From: an uncultured Bartonella sp. | GTDB taxonomy: Bacteria; Pseudomonadota; Alphaproteobacteria; Rhizobiales; Rhizobiaceae | Direction: 5' to 3' | NCBI RefSeq assembly: GCF_946479275.1 | Contig: NZ_CAMLFE010000004.1 | Coordinates: 248,001 to 312,000 of the forward strand | DNA length: 64,000 nt | In this document: positions 22,824 to 33,731 of the stretch, piece after piece | How the letters are laid out: every line of letters starts with the position of its first letter | Position numbering within the stretch: position 1 is the stretch's first letter | Translations under genes and position numbers: made by a program | Notes under the pieces: model-generated | What the model was told of the DNA's origin: nothing | The model's input: only the letters and a program-made list of their open reading frames with translations | Databases searched by the model: none

Positions 22824-24059
22824 ATGAGCAAGCACGAATATTTTTCCAAACCGTTTCCTCGCCGCAAGTCTGTTGCCGTCAATGTTGGCGGTGTCATGGT
22901 TGGTGGCAATAATCCGGTTGTCGTGCAATCAATGACCAATACGGACACTGCTGATGTTGACGCAACTGTTGCCCAGGTTGCGGCGCTTGCCAAGGCAGGT
23001 TCGGAGCTTGTGCGCATTACTGTCGATCGTGATGAATCGGCAGCCGCCGTTCCAAGAATAAGGGAGCGGCTTGATAAGCTTGGTATTACAGTTCCACTCA
23101 TTGGCGATTTTCATTATATCGGTCATAAATTATTGGCCGAATATCCCGATTGTGCAAAGGCCTTGGCAAAATACCGCATCAATCCGGGCAATGTCGGGTT
23201 TCGCGAAAAACGCGACAAACAATTCAGTGAAATAATCGAATTTGCAATTCAATATGACAAGCCGGTCCGTATCGGGGTTAACTGGGGTTCACTTGATCAG
23301 GAATTGCTTACGCGTCTGATGGATGAGAATGCCGCAAAAGGGGGGCCGCTGTCGACCGACGAGGTTATGCATGAAGCGGTGGTGCAGTCTGCACTTATTT
23401 CTGCGCATCTTGCTGAAGAAATTGGTCTTGGACGGGATAAAATTATTCTTTCGGCAAAAGTCAGTCAGGTGCAAGATCTCGTTGCCGTCTATACCATGTT
23501 GGCTGAACGCTGCGATTATGCTCTTCATCTGGGGCTTACCGAAGCCGGTATGGGAACAAAGGGCATTGTCGCCTCGTCGGCAGCTCTTGGCATTTTGCTG
23601 GAACAGGGAATTGGCGATACTATCCGCATTTCTTTGACACCTGAACCGGGCGGTGATCGCCGCCGCGAGGTGCAAGTTGCAGAAGAACTTTTGCAGGTTA
23701 TGGGATTCAGACAATTTATACCCACTGTTGCAGCTTGCCCGGGTTGCGGGCGTACCACCTCGACAGTATTTCAGGAACTTGCACAGAAAATTCAGGGCGA
23801 TATCCGGAAAAACATGCCGGTTTGGCGGGAAAAATATCCCGGTGTGGAAGCACTCAATGTTGCGGTCATGGGCTGTATTGTTAATGGACCGGGGGAATCG
23901 AAACACGCCGATATCGGTATTTCACTTCCAGGTACGGGAGAAATGCCGGCTGCGCCGGTTTTCATTGAGGGTAAAAAGGTCAAGACATTGCGTGGAGCGA
24001 ATATTGCGGCTGAGTTCGAGCAGATGGTAGCCGAATATATCGAAGAGCGTTTCAAATAG
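22824..24059 (+). CDS. ispG: 4-hydroxy-3-methylbut-2-enyl-diphosphate synthase
   Basis: [21 protein letters not shown]; cysteine motifs ACPGCGRTT and [20 protein letters not shown]. Confidence 0.98.
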   Translation: MSKHEYFSKPFPRRKSVAVNVGGVMVGGNNPVVVQSMTNTDTADVDATVAQVAALAKAGSELVRITVDRDESAAAVPRIRERLDKLGITVPLIGDFHYIGHKLLAEYPDCAKALAKYRINPGNVGFREKRDKQFSEIIEFAIQYDKPVRIGVNWGSLDQELLTRLMDENAAKGGPLSTDEVMHEAVVQSALISAHLAEEIGLGRDKIILSAKVSQVQDLVAVYTMLAERCDYALHLGLTEAGMGTKGIVASSAALGILLEQGIGDTIRISLTPEPGGDRRREVQVAEELLQVMGFRQFIPTVAACPGCGRTTSTVFQELAQKIQGDIRKNMPVWREKYPGVEALNVAVMGCIVNGPGESKHADIGISLPGTGEMPAAPVFIEGKKVKTLRGANIAAEFEQMVAEYIEERFK

Positions 24060-24517
24060 ATTTGCTGCCAGAAATTTAAAAACCAAAGCGATGAAATCGG
24101 CACTTGAAATAAGCGCGCAAATTTGAATGGCGCGTTTTGCATTCATTTTTTCATGCAAGAAAAGCGTATTTGCGCCTTTCAGTTGCCATCGGAAAACTTG
24201 AAAAAACTCCTGTAGCGTCGCTATAGGTTGCGACAGCTTTTAAGTGTTTAAAGAACCAACGCGTTTTAAAAGTATTGTTTCACTCCACAGGATGTTTTTT
24301 CCCGTAAAACAGGAACAGAGCAGATCAAGGGCAAATTGCGAAAGCGTCGGAACAGTTGCCCTTGAAGCGGAAGCAATCGTTTTTCAAAGTGTTTACTGAT
24401 AGGTTTTTCTTTAATTGAGTGAAACCGGATAAAAGGTTGAAGCCGACTAGGCGGATATCTTTGTTCGACGAGAGCTTTTATAAATTTGGAGAAAGATATC
24501 TATGAGGAAGAGGGCTT

Positions 24518-25126
24518 CTATAAAGAGGTGTCTGTACAGGGGGGGTCTGCATCAATCAGAATTTTTCCGCTGCTTAGGTCTTTTATCCAGTCAATAAAGT
24601 TTTGTTGTTCATCTTTTGGCAAACGGAGTGTCAATTCACATCCTGAATTGTCAAAATGCCGGTTTTCAATTTGCGCAAGGAAATTTTGAACCTCGTTTTC
24701 GACAATTGGTAAGAGATTGAAAGGGCAGTGAAAAGTCAAAATCTGCCAATCTACAAGTTCTACAAGTTCCGCTTTTTGGAGTGCCCTTGCGGCACCGCCT
24801 CCATAGGCACGAACAAGGCCACCAGTGCCAAGTTTTATCCCTCCGAACCAGCGCGTAACAATAACGAGGACGCAATCGCAGTCTCTGCCTTCAATGGCAT
24901 TGAGTATGGGTTTACCGGCAGTCCCCGTCGGCTCGCCATCATCATTGAAGCGATAATTTAAATGGAATTTCCACGCATAGCAATGGTGTGTCGCTTCTTC
25001 TTTGCGGATTGTTTCAATTATTGTTTCAGCTTCGGTTACGGAATTGATCGGAAAAGCACGCGTTAAAAAACGGCTTTTTTTAATTTCTTCCATAAGTTCG
25101 GTTGCAGAAGCAAGAGTAAAGGCCAT
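24518..25126 (-). CDS. YigZ/IMPACT family protein
   Basis: HHCYAWKFHLNYRFNDDGEPTGTAGKPIL and RWFGGIKLGTGGLVRAYGGGA signatures. Confidence 0.95.
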   Translation of the reverse strand: MAFTLASATELMEEIKKSRFLTRAFPINSVTEAETIIETIRKEEATHHCYAWKFHLNYRFNDDGEPTGTAGKPILNAIEGRDCDCVLVIVTRWFGGIKLGTGGLVRAYGGGAARALQKAELVELVDWQILTFHCPFNLLPIVENEVQNFLAQIENRHFDNSGCELTLRLPKDEQQNFIDWIKDLSSGKILIDADPPCTDTSL

Positions 25127-25499
25127 GAGTATTTTCCAAAGTCTTCTGGTTTAAATGTCTTTGGCTTTGTTAATGATAAATTCTTGAAGGGGCGAAAGAA
25201 AGCAATGCTAAACGAAAATGCTACCCATCATTACTGAAGCAATTATCTTGTGAAAAGAGCAAGTGCCCATAACGTCCGGCCAAGAGTGACGTTTTCAAGA
25301 ACATCAAAAGGTTTTATCCCTAAAAAAGCTTTACTTATTTAGCAAAAATAAACGCGAAGACATTTTTCTTTACCGCAAAGACAATGACTCGGCTTTAATG
25401 AAAGTTCAAATGCGTCGCTTCTTCTGCTCATAAATGGATGAAATTCACCGCGAATGCCCCATGAATGCATAAAGTTTTTTCGCAGGTCTTTTTTGTTGT

Positions 25500-26402
25500 T
25501 CAGTTTTTTCTTTCTATGACAAATCTTGCTGTCGCCCTTAAGATATCGGCTTTGTTTCCGAATGGTTCAAGCAAGTCATCAGCCTGTTTCATCAACCCTT
25601 CCAGTTGATGCTTGGCCCATTCGACACCATGGAGGGCAACCAAAGTTGCTTTATTGGCTGCAATATCTTTGCCGGCCGTCTTGCCGAGTGCGTTGGTATC
25701 GGAAGTTACGTCAAGGACATCATCGGCAAGCTGGAAAGCAAGGCCGATTGCCGCGCCGAATTCGGAAAGTCTTTCGCGGTCTTCGCGTGTGGCATTGGAA
25801 AGAATAGCACCGGCTTCACAGGCATAACGGATAAGTGCACCGGTTTTCATCGCTTCCAATGTGATAATGCCGCTCTCGTCAGGTTTTTTTGTTTCTGCTT
25901 CGAGGTCCAGTACTTGTCCGCCAACCATGCCGCCAAGACCGGCACTGCGGGCAAGACCATTTATCAGTTTGAGTCGGATTTTTGCATCAAGTTCGAGTTT
26001 GCCATCGGAAAGGAAATCGAAGGCAATTGTCAATAATGCGTCACCGGCAAGAATTGCTGTCGCTTCGTCGAATGCTTTGTGGACAGTTGGCTTGCCACGT
26101 CGCAAATCGTCATTATCCATGGCCGGTAAATCGTCATGTATCAATGAATAGCAATGGATTGCTTCAAGGGCTGCGCCAACAGATTGTGCCGCTTCGATAT
26201 TGGCATCAAAAAGTCGGGCTGTTTCGATAACAAGAAAAGGCCGCAATCTCTTGCCACCATTCAAAACACCATGTCGCATTGCAGCGAGAAGGCGGGACGG
26301 ACGGGCAATTTCTCCGGACTCGATATGATTAGAGAGTTTTGCGTCCAGCATTTCACCAATCTGGCGGGCATTTTTTGCAAGTAAATTGGTAAAATCTTCC
26401 AT
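25500..26402 (-). CDS. Polyprenyl synthetase (farnesyl/geranylgeranyl diphosphate synthase)
   Basis: DDLPAMDNDDLRRGKPT (FARM) and LADDVLD (SARM) motifs; start MEDFTNLLA at 26402. Confidence 0.95.
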   Translation of the reverse strand: MEDFTNLLAKNARQIGEMLDAKLSNHIESGEIARPSRLLAAMRHGVLNGGKRLRPFLVIETARLFDANIEAAQSVGAALEAIHCYSLIHDDLPAMDNDDLRRGKPTVHKAFDEATAILAGDALLTIAFDFLSDGKLELDAKIRLKLINGLARSAGLGGMVGGQVLDLEAETKKPDESGIITLEAMKTGALIRYACEAGAILSNATREDRERLSEFGAAIGLAFQLADDVLDVTSDTNALGKTAGKDIAANKATLVALHGVEWAKHQLEGLMKQADDLLEPFGNKADILRATARFVIERKN

Positions 26403-26517
26403 TGAGAATTCCTCTGATCTTTGCAAGATGGAAATGAAACATTCCAACGTCGCCGTCAACGCTTATCAGTTTGACACTATTGATATAAACGAAGGTTGTT
26501 TATTAAACGAGGCATAA

Positions 26518-27231
26518 TTGTTGACTGAAAGCGAAAATCGGCAAATCCGCTCTGACAAAATGCGTTCAGGAAAACTGCGCCTTATGCTTTACGGATTGGT
26601 GTTTCTGCTGGCTTTTCCGTTTTTTATGCTCGTGCTTTATAATTTGCCGTTTATTCACCCGATTTCTACCTTGATGTTGCGCGATAAAATCACTCTAACG
26701 CCTTATGAACGCCAGTGGACGCCTATTGAAGATATTTCCCCCCATCTTGTTAATGCGGTGATTATGTCGGAGGACGGGCAATTCTGTTTTCATAATGGCG
26801 TCGACTGGAGTGCTTTAAAAATAGTTATGACGCGCAATGGCGGGCCTAAACGAGGTGCGTCGACTGTCACCATGCAGATGGTGAAGAATTTGTTTTTGTG
26901 GCATGGTCGGTCTTACCTCAGAAAAGGTCTTGAAATTCCTTATGCCACAGTCGCCGATGCTTTCCTGTCAAAACGACGGATTATGGAAATTTATCTCAAT
27001 ATTGCCGAATGGGGCCCCGGTATTTATGGTGCAGAAGCTGCTTCCCGACATTTTTTCAAACGTTCGGCAAAAAATCTCACGCAACGACAAGCCATCTATC
27101 TTGCAGTAACATTGCCTAATCCGAAACTGCGCAACCCTTCGCGCCCGTCGGTGAATATGACAAGACTTGGACGGTTGATCGAAAAGCGCTTGCAGCAAGC
27201 GGGCGCTTATACGCAATGTTTGCATGAATAA
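26518..27231 (+). CDS. mtgA: Monofunctional biosynthetic peptidoglycan transglycosylase (TTG start at 26518 or ATG at 26560)
   Basis: AVIMSEDGQFCFHNGVDW, GASTVTMQMVKNLFLWHGRSYLRKGLE GT51 motifs. Confidence 0.95.
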   Translation: MLTESENRQIRSDKMRSGKLRLMLYGLVFLLAFPFFMLVLYNLPFIHPISTLMLRDKITLTPYERQWTPIEDISPHLVNAVIMSEDGQFCFHNGVDWSALKIVMTRNGGPKRGASTVTMQMVKNLFLWHGRSYLRKGLEIPYATVADAFLSKRRIMEIYLNIAEWGPGIYGAEAASRHFFKRSAKNLTQRQAIYLAVTLPNPKLRNPSRPSVNMTRLGRLIEKRLQQAGAYTQCLHE

Positions 27232-27558
27232 AGGGAAGTTTTGTAAAAATGAGAAGAAGGTTTGCCCGCGAAGAGAAAAGCGGAATGGTGCTTGAGTCGG
27301 TGTGATCATGCATGTCGCTTTTACGTGGCAAACTGGCATTTATAATTTTTAAAAATTTTGGCTGAACTGTTTATTTTAAAATTTTTCCGCTGATAATAGG
27401 CACAATATCGGCCTATTTCATAAAAAATGCTGATTTCAGTCTGGTCAAAGCCTGATAATCAGTGTATAGGCACGCCAAACCTTCTATGATTTTGTCTGCC
27501 GATATAGCTTCGAGTTATGGTGGCAGACACGTTTTAAGCAAATTTGGAGTATAATTCC

Positions 27559-27738
27559 ATGGCTGTACCTAAACGAAAAACGACCCCGTCAAAGCGCGGT
27601 ATGCGTCGTTCTGCCGATGCCCTCAAGGCTCCGACCTATGTTGAAGACAAAACTTCCGGTGAACTTCGCCGCCCGCATCATATCGATCTTAAAACCGGTA
27701 TGTATCGTGGCCGTCAGGTTTTGACACCGAAAGACTGA
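27559..27738 (+). CDS. rpmF: 50S ribosomal protein L32
   Basis: [33 protein letters not shown] at 27559. Confidence 0.98.
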   Translation: MAVPKRKTTPSKRGMRRSADALKAPTYVEDKTSGELRRPHHIDLKTGMYRGRQVLTPKD

Positions 27739-27760
27739 AGTCTTTTTTGAATTTAAAGAA

Positions 27761-27787
27761 AAACCGGTCTATTGGCCGGTTTTTTTG
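27761..27787 (+). terminator. Rho-independent terminator after rpmF
   Basis: AAACCGG...CCGGTTTTTTT. Confidence 0.85.
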
Positions 27788-28710
27788 TGTCCTGATCATC
27801 CGACGAATGTTTCATGTATTTGGTGCGCCGTTTGGTGAAAAATTTTCCAACTTGTTTTGTGGAATTTTATCATTCGGTTGACTTGGCATCTCATTGGTAG
27901 CATCGCCAAACCATGCCTATCCGGATGGCTATAAATGGTTCCTGTCGCTCAAATCCGGTAAATGATTTTCTGTTTTCATCTCGTTTCGCTTCAATTTTGA
28001 CGAGAAGTTAATTTCGTCGATAGTAAATGTGATTTTTCTCATCAATTTTTCTGTCTTCACGCTTCACAATCAAACCGGTTTATCTACAAAAATTCGGAAC
28101 CTATTTATGGCTGTTTTTGCCATACCGGAAACAGCGGCTTAAAGAGCCATTGCGCAAACTTTTATATCTATAGCGGAATGCATTGGCAAAAAACGTTTGG
28201 TAACGACAAGTCCGTTTAAAAAGAAATGGAATCAGGGGACATTGCGCTTCAAGAACATTGTAAGCAGGACAACAGTAAAATTTTATAAGTGATCTGGCAG
28301 GCAAATTTCCGATTTATTGAGGGGCGCCTGTTACAAAAGGATAACTTGTGTCGTGCGAGGATGTCTTTAATCACAAAAGGATATTTTGGGGCTTGATAGA
28401 ATTATGACTGTTGAAGCTTCGTTGTGTTGCCGGATTATGGTTAATCGGAATGGCCCCGTTTTTCCGATTGAATCTTGACCTTATTGCTATATTTTGTTTT
28501 CTCATCTTGTAAGAACACAGTATCTGGGTAGAACATATCAAGAACATGATAATGTCAGCGATTCGTCGCTGATTCGTTCCGGTACTGTTCCAAAGGTTAA
28601 GAATTATGGTTAATGTTTTGTAAATGACGAAGCTTGCTTGTCGTTCGATAAGGCGTTAAGGCGTATTTTGGCGGCTGTGTCCGGCAAAACTTGATAATTT
28701 GGAGTAGACG

Positions 28711-31656
28711 ATGGCTAAAGCCCCTCTCATCCTTTCGGGGCGTGACGTAACAGCTGTTCTGGGGCCGACGAATACTGGCAAAACCCATTTGGCAATCGAG
28801 CGTATGCTTGCCCATGATAGCGGAATGATCGGGCTACCGTTACGACTTCTTGCACGGGAAGTTTATAACCGTATCAGCGAAAAAATCGGCCCTGATCGGG
28901 TTTCTCTCATTACGGGAGAGGAAAAGATTATTCCTCTTGGTGCTCCTTATTCTGTTTGCACAGTGGAAGCTTTGCCGCGGGAAACCAAGGCTTCTTTTGT
29001 TGCCATTGATGAAGTGCAACTTGCCGGCGATCTGGCACGTGGCCACATTTTTACCGATCGGATTTTGCATTTGCGTGGCACACAGGAAACGATGCTTCTC
29101 GGTGCTTCGACGATGCAAGGGATTCTGCAAAAGCTTTTGCCCGGATTGAATATTGTCAGTCGGCCGCGGTTTTCCCAATTGCTGTATGCCGGTTCGAAAA
29201 AGTTGACCCGTTTGCCAAGCCGCACAGCAATAGTCGCCTTTTCGGCCGATGATGTCTATTCTATCGCCGAGCTTATCAAACGGCAGCGCGGCGGGGCAGC
29301 TGTGGTTATGGGGGCGTTGTCGCCACGCACAAGAAATGCGCAAGTGGCCCTTTATCAATCGGGAGACGTGGATTTTCTTGTTGCGACCGATGCGATCGGT
29401 ATGGGGCTCAATCTCGATGTCGACCATGTGGCTTTTGCCCAGACGCGAAAATTCGATGGCTATCAGTTTCGCGATTTGACAGCGGCAGAAATGGCACAAA
29501 TTGCCGGACGCGCCGGTCGTCACATGCGTGACGGTACCTTCGGTGTTACCGGTCGGGTGGCCGATCTCGACAAGGATCTTGTCGAGCGGATCGAATCACA
29601 TCACTTCGATCCTGTGAAAGTTTTGCAGTGGCGTAGCGAAGACCTCGATTTTTCAACGCTTGACAGTTTGAGAAAATCACTGGAAGCGGCTGCCCCTGTT
29701 GAAGGGCTTTCCCGCGCACTACCGGCTGTGGATGCACAAGCTCTGGATAATCTCTCACATGATTATGACATCGCCCGTCTTGCTGACCGGCCGGAGCGCG
29801 TCGCATTGCTTTGGGACGCATGTGCACTTCCCGATTATCGCAAAATTGCACCGGCACAACACGCAGAAATTATTGCCAACATCTATCGCGATCTTGTAAA
29901 ACGCGGCAGCGTCAATGAAAACTATTTGGCCGAGCAGGTATCCCAAGCTGATCGAGTCGATGGCAATATTGACACTTTATCGCATCGGATTGCCCAGATA
30001 AGAACCTGGACATTCGTGTCACATCGACCCGGATGGCTTACCAATCCGCAACACTGGCAAGAAAAGACGCGAGAAATTGAAGATAGATTGTCGGATGCGC
30101 TACATGAGAGGTTGACGAAACGATTTGTAGACCGCAGAACAAGCGTACTTATGAGGCGGCTTAGAGAGAATGTGATGATGGATGCCGAAATAGTTCAAAC
30201 TGGCGATGTTCTTGTTGAAGGACATCATGTTGGAAAACTTGATGGGTTTCGTTTTATTGCCGATGTCAATGGCGAAGGTGCCGATGCAAAAGCTCTAAGG
30301 GCTGCTGCAGACAAAATATTGGCCGGTGAATTCGAAAAAAAGGCAGATCGTCTGGCCGCTTCGGCCAATAGCGATTTTGCGATCGGGTCGGATGGTGTGG
30401 TTCGCTGGATTGGCCAACCTTTGGCAAGTCTTGCCGCAACCGACGACATTTTAAAACCGCGGGCAGTGCTACTTGCTGATGAACAGTTGACGGGGCAGGC
30501 GCGTGAAAAAGTTGCCGAGCGGGTTGATCGTTTTGTGAGCTTCCATTTTGAAACAGCATTGAAGCCACTTTTTGATCTCATCAATGCCGATGCGCTTGTC
30601 GGTATGACACGCGGACTCGCGTTCCGGCTGGTTGAAAATCTGGGCGTTTTGCCGCGTCGCGATGTCGCCGAAGAAGTCAAAAGCCTTGACCAGATTTCAC
30701 GCGCAGCCTTGAGAAGGCTTGGCACACGTTTTGGTGCTTTCCATATTTTCCTGCCGATGATGCTGAAGCCGGCTCCGGCGCAAGCCATTACGCTTCTATG
30801 GGCATTGAAAAACCACGCTCGCGATTTGCCGGGTTATGGCGATGTTTTGCAAGTACTCGCGGCCGGTCGCACATCGGTTGTAGTCGATCCGGCTTTCAAC
30901 CCGACCTTTTATCAGCTTGCCGGTTATCGGATTCTGGGCCGTCGCGCCGTGCGTGTCGATATTCTTGAACGCCTCGCCGATCTCATTCGCAATGCAGTGA
31001 GCTGGAAATCGGGAAGCGGGCCGCGTCCGGACGGTGCTTATGATGGTCGCCAGTTTCTGGTTACTCCGGCAATGATGTCAATACTTGGTGCAACAGCCGA
31101 GGATATGGAAGAAATTCTAAAAAGCCTCGGTTACCGTTTTGACAAAAAAGAAAAAGCGGAAATTCTAGCCAAGCTTCAGGAGCTTGATGCAACAACGGAT
31201 GAAGCAAAGCCTGTTGGAGTTGACGAACGTCCTGCCGAACCGGTAGGTGATTTTGTAACCACGCCGGTGGTTCAGGAAGCCGCAGCAACGGAAGAAGTAA
31301 AAACACCGGATGCAGAACCGGTCGGGCCTCGTTTTACCAAAAAGACTGCGGAAGAAGAGGAAAAACCTGTTTTGCTTTGGCATTATCAGGGGCGTCACGA
31401 CTACCGCCAGTCAAGGGCGAATGGCGACAGGAAGAAGCGTTCTGCACAGCGATTTGAAAAATCGGGTGAAAGAACAGATAAATCGGGCGAGCCACGGCGT
31501 GATAAACAGCGTCCACGTAAAAATTCCTCTTTTAACAATCCTAAAGCGGATGCGTCGTCTTACAAACAGCATAAATCGAAGTCGCAACCGAAGCCGATTG
31601 ATCCTGATTCGCCTTTTGCAAAGCTCGCTGCTTTGCGTGACCAATTGAAAAAATGA
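28711..31656 (+). CDS. SUV3/MgpS-like superfamily II helicase
   Basis: GPTNTGKTHLAIERM Walker A, DEVQL motif II, QIAGRAGR motif VI; Lys/Arg-rich C-terminal tail. Confidence 0.93.
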   Translation: MAKAPLILSGRDVTAVLGPTNTGKTHLAIERMLAHDSGMIGLPLRLLAREVYNRISEKIGPDRVSLITGEEKIIPLGAPYSVCTVEALPRETKASFVAIDEVQLAGDLARGHIFTDRILHLRGTQETMLLGASTMQGILQKLLPGLNIVSRPRFSQLLYAGSKKLTRLPSRTAIVAFSADDVYSIAELIKRQRGGAAVVMGALSPRTRNAQVALYQSGDVDFLVATDAIGMGLNLDVDHVAFAQTRKFDGYQFRDLTAAEMAQIAGRAGRHMRDGTFGVTGRVADLDKDLVERIESHHFDPVKVLQWRSEDLDFSTLDSLRKSLEAAAPVEGLSRALPAVDAQALDNLSHDYDIARLADRPERVALLWDACALPDYRKIAPAQHAEIIANIYRDLVKRGSVNENYLAEQVSQADRVDGNIDTLSHRIAQIRTWTFVSHRPGWLTNPQHWQEKTREIEDRLSDALHERLTKRFVDRRTSVLMRRLRENVMMDAEIVQTGDVLVEGHHVGKLDGFRFIADVNGEGADAKALRAAADKILAGEFEKKADRLAASANSDFAIGSDGVVRWIGQPLASLAATDDILKPRAVLLADEQLTGQAREKVAERVDRFVSFHFETALKPLFDLINADALVGMTRGLAFRLVENLGVLPRRDVAEEVKSLDQISRAALRRLGTRFGAFHIFLPMMLKPAPAQAITLLWALKNHARDLPGYGDVLQVLAAGRTSVVVDPAFNPTFYQLAGYRILGRRAVRVDILERLADLIRNAVSWKSGSGPRPDGAYDGRQFLVTPAMMSILGATAEDMEEILKSLGYRFDKKEKAEILAKLQELDATTDEAKPVGVDERPAEPVGDFVTTPVVQEAAATEEVKTPDAEPVGPRFTKKTAEEEEKPVLLWHYQGRHDYRQSRANGDRKKRSAQRFEKSGERTDKSGEPRRDKQRPRKNSSFNNPKADASSYKQHKSKSQPKPIDPDSPFAKLAALRDQLKK

Positions 31657-32027
31657 GCGAAGAGACCGTTTCGAGACAGCGTCTGGACAAGTGGCTGTTT
31701 TTCTCGCGGACGGTCAAAACGCGTAGCCTTGCTGCCAAAATTGTCGAAGGCAGCAAGGTCAGAGTTAATCGAGTGAAGATTGACAAATCGAGCTATCCGA
31801 TAAAAGTGGGAGATGTTCTGACTATCCGGCTGGAACGGTCAGTTGTTGTTTATAAGGTAACAGGACTAGGAGTGCGTCGGGGGCCGGCAGCTGAAGCCCG
31901 CTTGCTTTATGAAGATTTGACGCCGGCCGAAGTTGTAACAGACAGGCAGAATATGATTTCATCGGGACCCCGACCGACGAAACGCGACAGGCGGCAATTA
32001 ATGCACTTTTTAAAACAGGAAATGTGA
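31653..32027 (+). CDS. S4-domain RNA-binding protein (Hsp15-like)
   Basis: RQRLDKWLFFSRTVKTRSLAAKIVEGSKVRVNRVKI. Confidence 0.94.
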   Translation: MSEETVSRQRLDKWLFFSRTVKTRSLAAKIVEGSKVRVNRVKIDKSSYPIKVGDVLTIRLERSVVVYKVTGLGVRRGPAAEARLLYEDLTPAEVVTDRQNMISSGPRPTKRDRRQLMHFLKQEM

Positions 32028-32162
32028 ACAAATTGGTTCAAATGCAGGGTTGAAACCGCCCGCCAAAAACGTTAACTCATTGCTGTTATCGTTTCATTTC
32101 CGTTTAAAAGTGTGACAGGCTTTTGTCGGAATGCGCTTGACGTGAACACTGGAGATTGAACA

Positions 32163-32501
32163 ATGACCTATGTTGTGACCGACAATTGCATTCGCTGCAA
32201 ATACACTGACTGCGTTGAAGTTTGCCCGGTTGACTGTTTCTACGAGGGGGAGAACATGCTTGTTATCCACCCCGATGAATGCATTGATTGTGGTGTCTGT
32301 GAGCCGGAATGCCCGGCTGAAGCAATCAAGCCTGATACTGAACCCGGACTTGAAAAATGGCTTGAACTTAACATGGAATATTCGTCCAAATGGCCAAATA
32401 TAACGGTCAAGAAGGACCAGCTTCCCGAAGCAACCGAAATGGATGGTGTGACGGGAAAACTGGAGAAATACTTTTCTCCAAAGCCTGGAACCGGTGACTA
32501 G
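32163..32501 (+). CDS. fdxA: Ferredoxin FdxA (7Fe-4S/2[4Fe-4S] type)
   Basis: [18 protein letters not shown] and [16 protein letters not shown]. Confidence 0.98.
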   Translation: MTYVVTDNCIRCKYTDCVEVCPVDCFYEGENMLVIHPDECIDCGVCEPECPAEAIKPDTEPGLEKWLELNMEYSSKWPNITVKKDQLPEATEMDGVTGKLEKYFSPKPGTGD

Positions 32502-32867
32502 CCATATAAACAGTTGAACTTGACTGGCCAATGATTGATTTCGTTGGTTTTTTGTGTTAAGGTTTTTCCGTTAAACCGATAACCGGATGTCATTGGCGTT
32601 TCTTTTTCTCATCGAAAGGTGTCTTAATCTGACGTAATTCGTGTCGAATAGTGGACGGCTTTATTGCGTCCAATTGAATTATGTCGAGGTTTGCGGATTT
32701 ATTATCGCATTTGCTTTGCATTTGCGGATAGGTGAAACCCTCTTCTGCACCTTGAATCAAAAGTAACGCCCATTCTTCCGGAAATCGGATAAGGCTCTTT
32801 GTTTGCAGAGCTTTCAACCTGTGTTTGTCGGCAACAGTGCCGAGCACAAATGGAGTTGGTTAAGAAT

Positions 32868-33473
32868 ATGTCATCCCCCAAGAAAAAATCCCCGGCTCGG
32901 CAGGGGTTCAAGGCTCAAGAATACATCGTTTATCCCGCTCACGGTGTCGGTCAGATTGTTGCTATTGAAGAACAGGAAGTGGCCGGCGTAAAACTCGAGC
33001 TGTTTGTTATTCATTTCGAAAAAGACAAGATGCATGTCAAAGTGCCGGTTGCCAAGGCTATTTCTATCGGTATGCGCAAATTGTCGGAGACAGATTTTGT
33101 CGAACGTGCTTTGAAAGTTTTACAAGGCCGGGCTCGTATCAAGCGTACCATGTGGTCGCGTCGGGCTCAGGAATATGATGCAAAAATTAATTCAGGCGAT
33201 CTGATTTCTATTGCCGAAGTTGTTCGTGATCTTTTCCGTGCTGAAAATCAGCCGGAACAGTCCTATTCGGAACGTCAGCTTTACGAGGCTGCACTTGACC
33301 GGATGGCACGTGAAATCGCTGTTGTTAATAAAATTTCGGAAACCGAGGCTGTCCGTGCCATCGAGATCAACCTCGCCAAAAGCCCCAAGCGGAGTGCAAA
33401 AAGCGAAGCTGAAGGGGATAGCGAAATTGAAAGTGATGTTGATGGCGAAGACAGCGAAAACGTTGCTGCTTGA
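32868..33473 (+). CDS. carD: CarD/CdnL family transcriptional regulator
   Basis: Internal ATG 32868: MSSPKKKSPARQGFKAQEYIVYPAHGVGQIVAIEEQEVAG. Confidence 0.96.
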   Translation: MSSPKKKSPARQGFKAQEYIVYPAHGVGQIVAIEEQEVAGVKLELFVIHFEKDKMHVKVPVAKAISIGMRKLSETDFVERALKVLQGRARIKRTMWSRRAQEYDAKINSGDLISIAEVVRDLFRAENQPEQSYSERQLYEAALDRMAREIAVVNKISETEAVRAIEINLAKSPKRSAKSEAEGDSEIESDVDGEDSENVAA

Positions 33474-33516
33474 TTAAAGTTAACGAACTGGATTTTATTT
33501 GTTAATCCATTCTTTT

Positions 33517-33550
33517 AAAAGCCCGCTTTCATAGCGGGTTTTTTGTTTTT
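33517..33550 (+). terminator. Rho-independent terminator after carD
   Basis: AGCCCGCTTTCATAGCGGGTTTTTTGTTTTTT. Confidence 0.9.
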
Positions 33551-33731
33551 TACACTATACATTTATCAAGCAGGTCACAGATGATCGCTAAAAAATATAT
33601 TAAAAGTTGAAAAAATAAAACTTTTGGTTGTTTTTTACGGAACCAACCTTCGTGATGCGCGTTTGTAAATCTGAAAGCAACATCGTTGTTGCTCTTGAAG
33701 ATTAACGAGTTTCTCATCGAGGGGGCAGATC

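Noticed and set aside
28840-29523. 227-aa minus-strand ORF opposite the helicase
   Set aside because: Shadow ORF within the helicase core
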